From: an uncultured Verrucomicrobia subdivision 3 bacterium | GTDB taxonomy: Bacteria > Verrucomicrobiota > Verrucomicrobiia > Limisphaerales > UBA11358 | Reading direction: 5' to 3' | Assembly: GCA_903865745.1 (NCBI GenBank) | Contig: CAIPKV010000070.1 | Location: 1-64,000 of the forward strand | DNA length: 64,000 nt | Part shown: one piece after another, positions 42,942-52,132 of the stretch | Layout: each line of letters begins with the position of its first letter | Position numbering within the stretch: the first letter of the stretch is position 1 | Program-made: the position numbers and the translations under genes | The notes under the pieces: generated by a model | Told to the model about the DNA's origin: nothing | Database searches by the model: none | What the model saw: only the letters and a program-made list of their open reading frames with translations

Positions 42942-43439
42942 TCAACCCCGATAGACAATCAGGACGCCGTAGTCAGTAATGATTTTCTGCACACCAACGT
43001 CAAACATCTCGTAGCTAATCGAGTGAACACCAATAAGGTTAGTCTCCGTAACCTCCTGTAAAAACGCCGTGACTTTCTCGTCAAACTTATCATGGCCAGA
43101 CTCGATACACGCCGCGCGGCGGATGGTGTGGATCCGAAGCTTTTTGCCAGCGCCCTTTTGGACAACCTCCAGTGGCGGCTTAGGCTTGTCTATTAACGAT
43201 TCGCCCGGCGTATCACGCACCGGCACTTTGAGATGCAATTGCACCTTGGCAGCAGACGCAGCAATAGGGTTGGGCGTTGTCGGCGGAGCGACCGCCGGCA
43301 GCGAGCCGGTGGTCACCTTGCCACTGGAGGGAATTGTGATTTTTTCGCCACAGGAAGGGCAGTCAATTTCGGAGCCAGCACCGGACTGATCAACCGCCAT
43401 TTCTTGGTCGCAGTTCGGACAGTTGAAGACGATGTCCAT
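42942..43439 (-). CDS. Zinc-ribbon protein of unknown function
   Basis: 165 residues. N-terminal zinc ribbon FNCPNCDQEMAVDQSG ... IDCPSCGEKITIPSSG, a Pro/Ala linker, and a C-terminal alpha/beta part (LRIHTIRRAACIESGHDKFD, EKVTAFLQEVTETNLIGVHS). I associate this type with Verrucomicrobia; no function is known. Located between pilT and bamD in the same direction. Confidence 0.7.
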   Translation of the reverse strand: MDIVFNCPNCDQEMAVDQSGAGSEIDCPSCGEKITIPSSGKVTTGSLPAVAPPTTPNPIAASAAKVQLHLKVPVRDTPGESLIDKPKPPLEVVQKGAGKKLRIHTIRRAACIESGHDKFDEKVTAFLQEVTETNLIGVHSISYEMFDVGVQKIITDYGVLIVYRG

Positions 43440-43547
43440 AATTTTTTAGGAAATAGATTTTAAGCAGACTACGCCCCACCAATGCTGCAAACCAGAAAAT
43501 AATTCAAACACAATTCTACAATACACTGCCAGCGGAGCAACCTTACA

Positions 43548-44744
43548 TCACATTGCCCGTGAAGTAGACGGCGGCACAGTGGTGGCTGACGTTACGACCA
43601 TCATGGGCGTCACTGAGGCCGACTTGGACGGTCTACGTCCGCGTGTATTGGCAATGTCCAAACGCTGGCGCATGTTTGGCTTGTTGACGCTGTAGAGCAG
43701 GGCATTTTCCTCAGTAATCATATCCTGCTCGTAGGCCTTCAGCAGAGACTGTTCAAAGCTGTGCCACCCGGCGTTGCTACCAGCCTCGATGATGTCATGG
43801 AGCCGGCGGTTTTCACCTTCGCCTAACTCGATAGCCTCGCGCGTGCGCAAGCTACTGCCCATCAATTCAGTAACCAGCACACGGCCACCGTTTTTTTTGG
43901 GGACAAGCCGCTGGCCCACGATGTATCGCAAGGAAACTGCCAGTCGGCGCCGAACCTGCTGTTCTTCGTCCTTGGAGAACATACCAAGAATGCGGTAGAT
44001 AGTCTGGTCGGCGCTAATGGTATGTAACGTGCTAAAAACCAGATGACCGGTCTCGCCAGCAGTGAGAGCGATCTCCATGGTCTCGCGGTCCCGAATTTCG
44101 CCGACAAAAATCACCTTGGGGGCTTGGCGGAGTGCCGCACGCAAGCCATCAGGGAAACTGAAAAAGTCGCGCCCCAGTTCGCGCTGACTAAAGGTGGAAT
44201 TCATCTGCGGGTGCAAAAACTCAACAGGATCCTCCAACGTGACCACATGAACCTTGCAGTCGCGATTGATCTCGTTCAGCAGTGCGGCAATCGTGGTACT
44301 CTTGCCATTGCCTGCACCGCCAGTGACAAACACCAAACCGTTACGTTCTTTGACGATTTCACGGAATGCAATCGGCAGGCCGAGTTTGTCCATCGTGGGA
44401 ACCAGCGGCTGTAGCCGGCGCAGGACCATCGCGTAGGTGCCGTTCTGGCGGTAAATGTTCACGCGGAATCGGCAAAAATCGTTCAAAGGATGGCTGCAAT
44501 CGCATGACCCATATGCGGTAAGGTCGGCCAGCAACTTGGGGTTGTTGTTGAGAATCAGACGTGCCATGATTTCGATACGTTCACCGGTCAGCACCGGTTC
44601 GGGCGGGTTGAGCGAAGGCGTTTCCAAAACGCCGTATGCCTCCACCTGAGGTTTCTGGCCGGCTACAAACAGCAAATCGGAAATGCCGTCGTAGCTCTTA
44701 ATCATAGCCGTCAACAACTGGTCAAGTTCTTGAATGGTCTGCAT
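43548..44744 (-). CDS. pilT: PilT/PilU-family twitching ATPase
   Basis: 398 residues. ASP-box region LRFRVNIYRQNGTYAMVLRR, Walker A GGAGNGKSTT (142-151; the family norm is GPTGSGKSTT), VVTLEDPVEFLHPQ, the HIS-box region ALRQAPKVIFVGEIRDRETM and TAGETGHLVFSTLHT. It retracts type IV pili. The Walker A start GGAGN is unusual. A Ser/Thr-rich tail of about 30 residues follows the last helix. It is the last gene of a four-gene block with roadblock and MglA. Confidence 0.9.
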   Translation of the reverse strand: MQTIQELDQLLTAMIKSYDGISDLLFVAGQKPQVEAYGVLETPSLNPPEPVLTGERIEIMARLILNNNPKLLADLTAYGSCDCSHPLNDFCRFRVNIYRQNGTYAMVLRRLQPLVPTMDKLGLPIAFREIVKERNGLVFVTGGAGNGKSTTIAALLNEINRDCKVHVVTLEDPVEFLHPQMNSTFSQRELGRDFFSFPDGLRAALRQAPKVIFVGEIRDRETMEIALTAGETGHLVFSTLHTISADQTIYRILGMFSKDEEQQVRRRLAVSLRYIVGQRLVPKKNGGRVLVTELMGSSLRTREAIELGEGENRRLHDIIEAGSNAGWHSFEQSLLKAYEQDMITEENALLYSVNKPNMRQRLDIANTRGRRPSKSASVTPMMVVTSATTVPPSTSRAM

Positions 44745-44748
44745 TTGA

Positions 44749-45231
44749 CTATGGCTGCTTCTTGCGGAAAAAAACCTGCGGGTTCATCGCGTTTAACGCC
44801 GAAAGGTCAAGCCCAGCCTGCGGGCTGCGCTCCTGCGCAAGCGCGAGCTGCCGGGCGATTTTTTTGACCGCCACGCTGGCGTAAAATTTTACCACACCCA
44901 CGCCGGTATGCTGCATAAAAATGACTGCCAGCATGCAATACTCATCTACGTTAATGACGAACATGGAAAACTTTTCGCCCTGCTGATAGATGCTGTCAAA
45001 GTTTTTTTCATTTACCAATCCCGCAATGGTCTGGTTTGCCATAAATGCTCCAGATGCCAGAGCGCCAATCGTTGTTAAATCAAACTGCTGATTATCTCCG
45101 GCGTATGCAATAAGGAACCCCCCTTTATCAATCACCAGGGATGTGGTCGCATCAGTCTGCGCATTAAATTCCCGCAGCGTCTCGTCGAGCTGCTGTATAT
45201 CTTCCTCGATGAGCTGTGGCAGCGTGGCCAT
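44749..45231 (-). CDS. Roadblock/LC7 protein (MglB-like)
   Basis: 160 residues. LDETLREFNAQTDATTSLVI, DKGGFLIAYAGDNQQFDLTT, IGALASGAFMANQTIAGLVN and FSMFVINVDEYCMLAVIFMQ fit the roadblock/LC7 fold. MglB-type proteins are GTPase-activating partners of MglA. It lies 2 nt downstream of mglA and 4 nt upstream of pilT, supporting a polarity role. Confidence 0.85.
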   Translation of the reverse strand: MATLPQLIEEDIQQLDETLREFNAQTDATTSLVIDKGGFLIAYAGDNQQFDLTTIGALASGAFMANQTIAGLVNEKNFDSIYQQGEKFSMFVINVDEYCMLAVIFMQHTGVGVVKFYASVAVKKIARQLALAQERSPQAGLDLSALNAMNPQVFFRKKQP

Positions 45232-45233
45232 AG

Positions 45234-45848
45234 TTAGAGAGCTTGCGGTGTGCCTTGGGTGAGATATTTCTGAAGAAGCATCCGCGTAATCATGTTCAAC
45301 GTCTCGAAGACCCCTTCACATTTATGCGCGGTAGCGGAGAAAGACGGCACCTGCACCTCGCGATTGTTTAGGAGATAGTCCAAATATTCCGTTGGCGCAG
45401 CGTTTGGCAAATCACGCTTGTTGTATTGCAATACATAAGGAATGTCCATGAGGTTTAACTTGAGTGAATTCAAATTATCCACCAAGTTCTGAAAGCTTTC
45501 TACATTTTCCGGCATTTTTTCATATTGCGAATCCGCCACAAATACAATGCCATCCACGCCGCGCAGCACCAGTTGCCGCGTCGTATTATAAATTACCTGG
45601 CCAGGCACGGTGTAAAGTTGGAACTTCGTCTTGAACCCCTTAATCGTCATCGCCTCGATCGGCAGGAAATCAAAAAACAACGTACGATCCGAACTCGTCG
45701 CCAGCGAGACGAGCTTGCCCTTATTACCCGCAGTCGTCTGGACATGGTCGTGCACTTGTACGAGATTGGTCGTTTTGCCGCCCATCGCCGGGCCGTAATA
45801 AACGATTTTAACCTGCAGTTCTTTGGTCGCTTGATTGATGATGGCCAT
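45234..45848 (-). CDS. mglA: MglA-family small GTPase
   Basis: 204 residues. P-loop YYGPAMGGKTTNL (19-26), switch region LVSLATSSDRTLFFDFLP, the G3 sequence LYTVPGQVIYNTTRQLVLRG with PGQ for DxxG, and G4 LQYNKRDLPN. MglA sets the front/rear polarity of type IV pilus machinery in Myxococcus; here it sits between roadblock proteins and PilT. The usual second gene order is mglB-mglA; here the order is long roadblock protein, mglA, mglB-like, pilT. Confidence 0.93.
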   Translation of the reverse strand: MAIINQATKELQVKIVYYGPAMGGKTTNLVQVHDHVQTTAGNKGKLVSLATSSDRTLFFDFLPIEAMTIKGFKTKFQLYTVPGQVIYNTTRQLVLRGVDGIVFVADSQYEKMPENVESFQNLVDNLNSLKLNLMDIPYVLQYNKRDLPNAAPTEYLDYLLNNREVQVPSFSATAHKCEGVFETLNMITRMLLQKYLTQGTPQAL

Positions 45849-45852
45849 AAGA

Positions 45853-47511
45853 TTATTGAGTCCTTTTACGGTCTAATTCCCCCGACAACACGGCAAGTTG
45901 CGTTGCTGGCAACGGCTCACCCGAGCGACCAAATGCCGCAAAATACACAGCGTTTACGCGAAAAATCTGCCAGGGCACATTACCTACCGTAAAGCTGACA
46001 TTGTTCAGAGCGCCCATCCTAAGCTCTTTCGCACTCTGATTCATCCGCTCAAAAATCTGCGGGATGAACGCCGCCAACGTGTCGGCACTAAATTCCACCG
46101 GTACTTGGCTGGCCACGCGCAAACCATCCGGCAGCGTCACCACCGCGCCAACTACGCCGGGCAACGCGATTGCCCTCGTCACCACGTCTTTTGGTGACGC
46201 AAATCGATGCGTAAAATCCGTCTGCGGCACCGGCGGTGGCGCAAAAGTATTTTCAACCACATTCAGTTCCGCACTGCGCTCACTCTTGACGAAGAAATTT
46301 GAATCGGTAGATTTTTTCTCCGCCGGAGCTGTCAATTTCACCGGAACCTCTGGCGCGGCTTGTGGAAAACCAAAAAATAGGTCCGGTATTTCTGGCGCAA
46401 CGGCGGTCTTCTGACGCGCCCCCTGCAGATTTTTCTGCGCGGCGAAAAACAGCGGCGCAATTACCTTCAACGGAAGGTCTAGTTCCACGTTGTCGTTTTG
46501 AGACGGTGGCGAACTCGGCTTAGCTAGTATGCGTAATTGTTTCCAGGCCATCGTCACGCGACCGCGCTTCAGGCCGGCCTCCACCAAATTGCCCGCCAGC
46601 GGCACGCTGACATTTGCCAATGAGGTTTGGGAAATTTCATCCTTCAATTCCTCCGGCCAGTGTTCTGCCAAATCCCAGAGCGAAGCAAAAACCGTCGGCT
46701 GCAAAGGTTCAGAACGCGGGGTTGCGAAGGCGGGCGCGGGAGCGGCAGTTATCGTTGGGATGGCCGAAACGGGCGAGGCAGGACGGATCGGTGTAACTTG
46801 TGGTGCGGGCGGTACAACTCGTTGAACCGGCGGCGGCGTGAATGCAATCGGCGCGGGCGTGCCAATTGGTGCAACGACGGGTGGGTTCATACGCAGAGGC
46901 ACAGAGGCCGGTTCAGGCGCAGGAATTGGCGCCGGAGTAGTCGTGGGCGCCTTAAGAGGTTGCGTGGTGAAAGCGACGCCGGCACCGCGTCCACCAAAAG
47001 GTCCATTGACATCATTGGAAACTTCCACCTTAGGGCCGGTGCGCCGTGCAAGTAGAGCTGGGTTCAGGCGCGGTAAAATTTCAGCCAGCGGCAGACTGAC
47101 CATTTTGCTGTCATGTTCACCGCCGGAATTAACGAAGGCCGCGGGCGCAAGCTGCCGTAGTTCACCGAATGAAATTTTAACCACGCCAAATGCTAGCTGC
47201 GCCGTAATCGTCTCAATGGGCAAGTTGATAGCGAAAGCGGGAGGTACAGCCACAATTTTTCCGCGCAACTCCGGCGGCAGGCCGGTGATGATGGGCGCAA
47301 GTGGTATGGCAATTTCATTTCCGTTCGGCGGCGGGTTAGGAGCCAACACCGGTGGCGGCGGGGCTGTGCTGGAAGCTGTAGCCACCTGCTTGATGGGCGC
47401 GGCGGCGGCGACCGGGCGCGACACCAGCGATGGCTCCGCCTCAGAAGAATCCATCCGGCGCAAAATACTCCGCAACAGGCCAGCAAAACTTGTTTTAACC
47501 ATGTTTGACAT
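45853..47511 (-). CDS. Long Pro/Ala-rich protein with C-terminal roadblock-like domain
   Basis: 552 residues, no signal peptide. Three or four similar short folds of the type IAIPLAPIITGLPPELRGKI, VSLPLAEILPRLNPALL and VSVPLAGNLVEAGLKRGRV are joined by Pro/Ala linkers. Residues about 440-540 look like a roadblock/LC7 domain (VVTRAIALPGVVGAVVTLPD, GLRVASQVPVEFSADTLAAF). Probably a scaffold of the MglA/PilT polarity system. Spacing to mglA is 4 nt. Confidence 0.72.
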   Translation of the reverse strand: MSNMVKTSFAGLLRSILRRMDSSEAEPSLVSRPVAAAAPIKQVATASSTAPPPPVLAPNPPPNGNEIAIPLAPIITGLPPELRGKIVAVPPAFAINLPIETITAQLAFGVVKISFGELRQLAPAAFVNSGGEHDSKMVSLPLAEILPRLNPALLARRTGPKVEVSNDVNGPFGGRGAGVAFTTQPLKAPTTTPAPIPAPEPASVPLRMNPPVVAPIGTPAPIAFTPPPVQRVVPPAPQVTPIRPASPVSAIPTITAAPAPAFATPRSEPLQPTVFASLWDLAEHWPEELKDEISQTSLANVSVPLAGNLVEAGLKRGRVTMAWKQLRILAKPSSPPSQNDNVELDLPLKVIAPLFFAAQKNLQGARQKTAVAPEIPDLFFGFPQAAPEVPVKLTAPAEKKSTDSNFFVKSERSAELNVVENTFAPPPVPQTDFTHRFASPKDVVTRAIALPGVVGAVVTLPDGLRVASQVPVEFSADTLAAFIPQIFERMNQSAKELRMGALNNVSFTVGNVPWQIFRVNAVYFAAFGRSGEPLPATQLAVLSGELDRKRTQ

Positions 47512-47759
47512 GAATTTCGTTTCTTGAGTTCACCCTGTCAATCTTCTAGGGCGGACAACTTTAAGCACACTTCACGCCACGGATGCTGAACCTGATTTTT
47601 TCCAGTTTTTGTCCCACGATGGGACTGGCTAATGCCTAAGCTGTCCATTTTTGCACCTCAAAAATCGGCTGGCAGCGCGGAACGCGGCTTGCTTATATTT
47701 GTCAATCGGTTTTAAAACTTGAGTTTCGCCCGCCGTACGGTTAGCCGTAGCGCAGGCTG

Positions 47760-48830
47760 ATGATGGAAAAACGACATAAAATCTTACTTCTGGATGACGA
47801 TACTGACTGGCTCACGCTGAGCCAGGAGATGCTCGCCGCTTTGCCCAGCCGCCCGGAAATCCTCACCGCTAACAACGGCAAACGCGCCCTTTCCCTTCTC
47901 GAATCCGAACCAGTACGGCTGCTGATCTGTGATTTGAAAATGCCACGGATTGATGGTTTGCAAATCCTTTCCATCGTCCGCCGTCGTTATCCGGAGCTGC
48001 GCACCGTCGTCTTGAGTGGTTTGGAAGATGAAGATTTTCGTTCGCGCGCCTATGCGCTGGGTGTCGATCTGTTTTGGATCAAGATGGAAATGCAACGCAA
48101 TTCCAAATTATTTATAGAGTGTCTCGAATCCTTACTTGGCCGCGATGATGAACCAGGTTTTCGCGGCATCCAGAGTAAGAGCCTGATGGACATTATCCAG
48201 ATGGAATGTCTTTCCCGTAGCTCGTCCGTACTTCGCATCACGCGCGGGCCGCTAGTGGCGAAACTGTGGATTCAGGATGGCGAACTAATTGATGCTGAGG
48301 CCGAGGGCGCTCGTGGTGAGGCAGCGTTCCGGCGGATTTTGTCCTGGAAATCCGGCACGTTTGAAAACTTGCCCGCCGAGCCGGAGCACGCGCGCACCAT
48401 TATGAAGCCCGTCAACGCCCTGCTACTCGAAACCGCGCAGAATATTGATGAAGCCGCCAGTCCGGCCACTCCAGAATCCATCGAGCAAGCCGCCCACCGC
48501 AAGTCAGTCTGGAAACTTTCCTTACTGACCCGTGAGGGCGCGGATTTTGTTATCTCCATCCCGCCCGAAGGCAGGGGCGAACCCGAGGCGCTTGGCACGC
48601 AGATGATTACGCCGCTCGTCAAGTGGACCCGCCACGCCGCCGCCATCGCTCGCAGACTGGGTGAACAACTCGAGGCCGGGCCGGTCATGCAAGTCACTGG
48701 CCAAAACTTGGAACGTCAGGTGCTAGTATTAGAACGTGAGGAACGGTTGTTCCTTGTCGGCTGGCCGGTCGAAGCCACCGGAAATTTATTGGAAAAAAGC
48801 CGAAAACTTGTTGCGTCATGGGATTCCTAA
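47760..48830 (+). CDS. Response regulator with DUF4388 and roadblock-like C-terminus
   Basis: 356 residues. Receiver domain (ILLLDDDTDWLTLSQEML) with phosphorylatable Asp58 in LLICDLKMP and Lys108; then a DUF4388 segment (SLMDIIQMECLSRSSSVLRI, LWIQDGELIDAEAEGARGEA) as in Myxococcus-type regulators; then about 110 residues that resemble a roadblock domain. No DNA-binding domain, so the output is by protein contact. Divergent from the PilT/MglA block and probably part of the same polarity circuit. Overlaps the next gene by 13 nt. Confidence 0.83.
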   Translation: MMEKRHKILLLDDDTDWLTLSQEMLAALPSRPEILTANNGKRALSLLESEPVRLLICDLKMPRIDGLQILSIVRRRYPELRTVVLSGLEDEDFRSRAYALGVDLFWIKMEMQRNSKLFIECLESLLGRDDEPGFRGIQSKSLMDIIQMECLSRSSSVLRITRGPLVAKLWIQDGELIDAEAEGARGEAAFRRILSWKSGTFENLPAEPEHARTIMKPVNALLLETAQNIDEAASPATPESIEQAAHRKSVWKLSLLTREGADFVISIPPEGRGEPEALGTQMITPLVKWTRHAAAIARRLGEQLEAGPVMQVTGQNLERQVLVLEREERLFLVGWPVEATGNLLEKSRKLVASWDS

Positions 48831-49135
48831 AAAGATTCTTTCGCGGCCGCGCAGGCGTGCAGCAGTTGCCCACCGGCACCATTACGGTGGACCGCCAAGG
48901 TCGTATTGTCACCTCGACCGTATCGTCCGCGTATCCCCAAAACTTCCTGCGCGAAATCGGCCGCGACGTTTTGGATCTCTTCAGCGAGGCTCGCACTGCG
49001 CAGATGCCTCTGGCCGAGATCAGCCTTCAGTTTGGCAGCCTACATATCACCGCCCGCGAGCTGCGCGGCGGCGCAATTATTTTTTTATTCCCTCAAACCG
49101 CGTTGCTCGCAACGCCAACCCGCTCACGCCCATGA
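48818..49135 (+). CDS. Small roadblock-like protein
   Basis: 105 residues. PTGTITVDRQGRIVTSTVSS, AYPQNFLREIGRDVLDLFSE, and SLQFGSLHITARELRGGAII have the strand-helix-strand pattern of roadblock folds, in a minimal version. Overlaps both neighbours (13 nt with the regulator and ATGA with the next gene), so all three are translated together. Family assignment is tentative. Confidence 0.65.
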   Translation: MGFLKRFFRGRAGVQQLPTGTITVDRQGRIVTSTVSSAYPQNFLREIGRDVLDLFSEARTAQMPLAEISLQFGSLHITARELRGGAIIFLFPQTALLATPTRSRP

Positions 49136-49524
49136 CTCCCAAGGATATCAACCAGCTAGTCACGCAGATCGAGACTCACATCGAATGCTGGAAGCAGTTC
49201 AACCACTTCATCTCCATCGCCCGCGCAAAAAAATTTGGCCCTGCCGACGACAACCATTTTCTTGAGATTAAAAGCATCATTGTGCAGGAGCTAGAACTGA
49301 TTTTTGCGTCCATTGATGTCCAATCGCCCACGCGCGAAGAAATCCATGGCCTCATCACCAACGCCCCGTCGCTGCGCTATTTAAGCGAGATGAGCGAAGG
49401 CGCACTGCGCGGGCTCGAAACCCAGTGGCACAAGATTTACATCGGCTGGCACGCCATCCTCGGCCAGCTCAAAGTTAAACAGCGTCAGGAAGAATCCAAG
49501 GCCTTCTGGGGCGGGAAGAAATAA
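49132..49524 (+). CDS. Small helical protein of the regulator operon
   Basis: 130 residues from MTPKDINQLVTQIETHIECW. All-helical: QFNHFISIARAKKFGPADDN, FLEIKSIIVQELELIFASID, LRYLSEMSEGALRGLETQWH, KIYIGWHAILGQLKVKQRQE. No family known to me. Translationally coupled to the preceding gene; starts the spacer to uppP. Confidence 0.65.
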   Translation: MTPKDINQLVTQIETHIECWKQFNHFISIARAKKFGPADDNHFLEIKSIIVQELELIFASIDVQSPTREEIHGLITNAPSLRYLSEMSEGALRGLETQWHKIYIGWHAILGQLKVKQRQEESKAFWGGKK

Positions 49525-49581
49525 TTTCAGCAAGTCATCCGGCGTTGTGATTTAGAAACTCTTCGGGCAAACTAAACCATC

Positions 49582-50445
49582 ATGTTGAGCTATGTTCAAA
49601 TTCTCATCCTAGCGCTCGTTCAGGGCGCCGCAGAACTCCTGCCCGTCTCCAGTTCCGCCCACGTTATAGCGGCTGCCAAACTTATGGGCGTGAAAGACGT
49701 TTCCAGCCCCGAAATGGTCATGCTACTGCTCTTGTTGCATACGGGCACGATGTTCGCTGTCATCGTCTATTTTTGGAAACGCTGGAAACGCGACTACTTT
49801 GCCTCAGCCGCACAGTTTCAATGGTTTGCCATTCAAGTCGCGCTTGCCACCATTTGTACCGTCATCGTCGGCTTGGGACTAAAAGTGCTCATTGAAAAAG
49901 TTTTCATGCGCGGGACGCCGCACGCCGAGGTGGAAAATTTGTTCAACAACTTGCCGCTCATCGCTGGCTCACTCGCGGCCGTCGGACTACTAATCATTTA
50001 TGCGGGCGTGCGCGAGAATAAATCGCCGCGGGACGCAGAAATTCAGCCGCACCATTCCTTTTGGATTGGGGTGGTGCAGGGAATTTGCCTCCCGTTCCGC
50101 GGCTTCTCCCGTTCGGGCGCGACCATTTCCACCGGCCTCATCCTCGGCCTATCAAAACAGAAACTGGAAGAATTTAGCTTCGCGCTCGCCGTGGTGTTGA
50201 CCCCGCTCGTCATCGCGGACGAGGCCCACCGGCTCATCAAGGCCCACGCCTTGAGCGGGGCCAACTCCGTGTTTCATTTGCTTGCCCCCGGATTGATCGG
50301 GATGTTTTTAAGTTTTATCGCGGGCCTGATTGCACTGAAGCTTCTATCACGCTGGCTCGATGGCGGGCGCTGGAAATTCTTCGGTTTCTACTGCCTCGCC
50401 GCCGCCGTTGGCGTGTTGCTCATCTACTACAAGCTGCCGAATTAA
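49582..50445 (+). CDS. uppP: Undecaprenyl-diphosphatase UppP (BacA)
   Basis: 287 residues with eight membrane segments. The catalytic loops are LVQGAAELLPVSSSAHVIAA (E-x3-PVSSS) and PFRGFSRSGATISTGLILGL (family norm PGTSRSGAT; the first residues are changed). It recycles the lipid carrier of peptidoglycan and O-antigen synthesis. The motif change in the second loop is conservative around the Ser-Arg-Ser-Gly core. Confidence 0.92.
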   Translation: MLSYVQILILALVQGAAELLPVSSSAHVIAAAKLMGVKDVSSPEMVMLLLLLHTGTMFAVIVYFWKRWKRDYFASAAQFQWFAIQVALATICTVIVGLGLKVLIEKVFMRGTPHAEVENLFNNLPLIAGSLAAVGLLIIYAGVRENKSPRDAEIQPHHSFWIGVVQGICLPFRGFSRSGATISTGLILGLSKQKLEEFSFALAVVLTPLVIADEAHRLIKAHALSGANSVFHLLAPGLIGMFLSFIAGLIALKLLSRWLDGGRWKFFGFYCLAAAVGVLLIYYKLPN

Positions 50446-50665
50446 ACTGCGGGCACATTCACTGTCAGGGTGGCGATCTTAGACGGTTTTGCCTAATTCG
50501 TTATAGACAAGCAGGGTTTCGATTTTCACCAGCCCCAATTTGGCAGTATAAACACGTTTTAAAGCCTGATTTTCACCATAATTAGCCAGCGACTAAGGAG
50601 TTCCAGCCGGAAAATGGTGGGCGCGGTAAATCTCGGTTACCGCAGTTCAACGCACGGAGGTAAAG

Positions 50666-51262
50666 TCACTTCGCGTTTGCGTCTGGAATAAATATCTTCT
50701 TACCCGCAATGAGCGCGTTCGGGTTCAACTTGGGATTGGCCGCGATGATTTGCGATGACGTTACCTTCACACCCTGCGCGCGATATGCCTTAGCGATGGC
50801 CGAAACCGTGTCGCCCGATGCAATTGTATATTCATAGCCCTTCTGTGGTACCGCCGGGGTCGCGGGATTATCCGGACCTGCCGAGTTCGCCTCTGTATTC
50901 ACCTTTGACTTGTGGCTAATCGGCGCGCCACCGCCAGTCTTGGCGAGGTTTTCAATCTGCTTAAGGATGAGGTCGCGGTCATCCTGGCGTTTCTTGTCAA
51001 TTTCCTGCACCTGCGTCGCGAGGGATTTCAAATCTTCCGCGCTGGCACTGTTATTGACGGCGGGCGAATTCACCTTGTCGGTCAACTCAGAAATTTGTTT
51101 TTCCAGCGCGTCAATCCGTTTGCCATGCTGCTCCTGGGCGGCGAGCAGGTCCTGAATCTGGCCGGACAATTTATCAATCTGCTGCTGCGTGCCGGTATCC
51201 TGCGCGCGCAGAAGCGAAACCGCGCAAATCAGAATAAAACCGCCTAGCAAAATCTTTTTCAT
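50666..51262 (-). CDS. Exported coiled-coil LysM protein
   Basis: 198 residues. Signal peptide MKKILLGGFILICAVSLLRA, a long coiled coil (QQIDKLSGQIQDLLAAQEQH, GKRIDALEKQISELTDKVNS, DLILKQIENLAKTGGG) and one C-terminal LysM domain (YTIASGDTVSAIAKAYRAQG, SQIIAANPKLNPNALIAGKK). LysM binds peptidoglycan; the coiled coil suggests trimerisation. Periplasmic or outer-membrane-associated. Confidence 0.85.
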   Translation of the reverse strand: MKKILLGGFILICAVSLLRAQDTGTQQQIDKLSGQIQDLLAAQEQHGKRIDALEKQISELTDKVNSPAVNNSASAEDLKSLATQVQEIDKKRQDDRDLILKQIENLAKTGGGAPISHKSKVNTEANSAGPDNPATPAVPQKGYEYTIASGDTVSAIAKAYRAQGVKVTSSQIIAANPKLNPNALIAGKKIFIPDANAK

Positions 51263-51325
51263 CCGCCGAAAATAAACGTCTGCCAGTTCCCGTCAAGGTG
51301 AAGTGCGCACGGCACTTGGTAAATT

Positions 51326-52048
51326 TCACCACCCCAGCCAGCGCGTCAGCAGCGGCGCAACCACCAGTGCCGGCAGATAGTTGGCCAATTCCACGCGCCG
51401 CACGTCCAGCATGACCAACGCGGTCGCAGCGATTACCAGCCCAGCGGTGGCGTTTACGGCGTAAACCAAATGGTGAGTATTTATCCAAGGCAGCGCGAAT
51501 GCGTGGACAGAGATTGCAATGTCATTGAGAAAAAAGAAGACCGGCACCGCTGCCATGGCCGCCGGCCAGCGCAATATTTTAACAAAGCCGACCATGGCCA
51601 GCCCATCCATCACAGCCTTCAGCCCGAGCGGAAAGAAATAATTATCCAGTCCGTCCGTCACCGCCCCAACGATGCCTAACGGCGCAGCACAGAATAGAAT
51701 TGTGCCCGCAATGAAACCATCATGCTTTTTACCAGCACCCGTCGGCTCGGCGGTGAGCAGCTTCGCCGCATAACCACCCAACCGGTTGGAAAACTTTTGC
51801 AAGCCGAGGATTTTTCCCAGCAGATTGCCCAGCACGACAGCCAATCCAGCGAGGAAAAACTGTTTTAGCGCATGCAAAAAACCGCCACCAATGTTCTGCC
51901 AGACCAGTTGCAGCCCGCAGAACGCGGTGAACACGCCGAGTGCGGTCTTAAGCCGGAGCTGCGTGCGCGCTGATAATTCGCCGCGACCTGTCAGGCCGTA
52001 CAGCGCACCGAGCAGGATGCCGAAGGCATTAAGAAAGGCACCAATCAC
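51326..52048 (-). CDS. DUF554 membrane protein
   Basis: 240 residues from GTG 52048 (VIGAFLNAFGILLGALYGLT), which matches the family N-terminus better than the ATG at 52099. About seven membrane segments; GLAVVLGNLLGKILGLQKFS, FIAGTILFCAAPLGIVGAVT, DGLDNYFFPLGLKAVMDGLA and LPALVVAPLL. Transport role unknown. Divergent from the MFS gene with 84 bp between. Confidence 0.85.
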   Translation of the reverse strand: MIGAFLNAFGILLGALYGLTGRGELSARTQLRLKTALGVFTAFCGLQLVWQNIGGGFLHALKQFFLAGLAVVLGNLLGKILGLQKFSNRLGGYAAKLLTAEPTGAGKKHDGFIAGTILFCAAPLGIVGAVTDGLDNYFFPLGLKAVMDGLAMVGFVKILRWPAAMAAVPVFFFLNDIAISVHAFALPWINTHHLVYAVNATAGLVIAATALVMLDVRRVELANYLPALVVAPLLTRWLGW

Positions 52049-52132
52049 GCGCTGATTGTGCCGCGCGCCGATAGGGAAGGAAACGAAGAAAAGTTTCATT
52101 TACCTGCGCTGCGACATAACATCCGCCGAACA

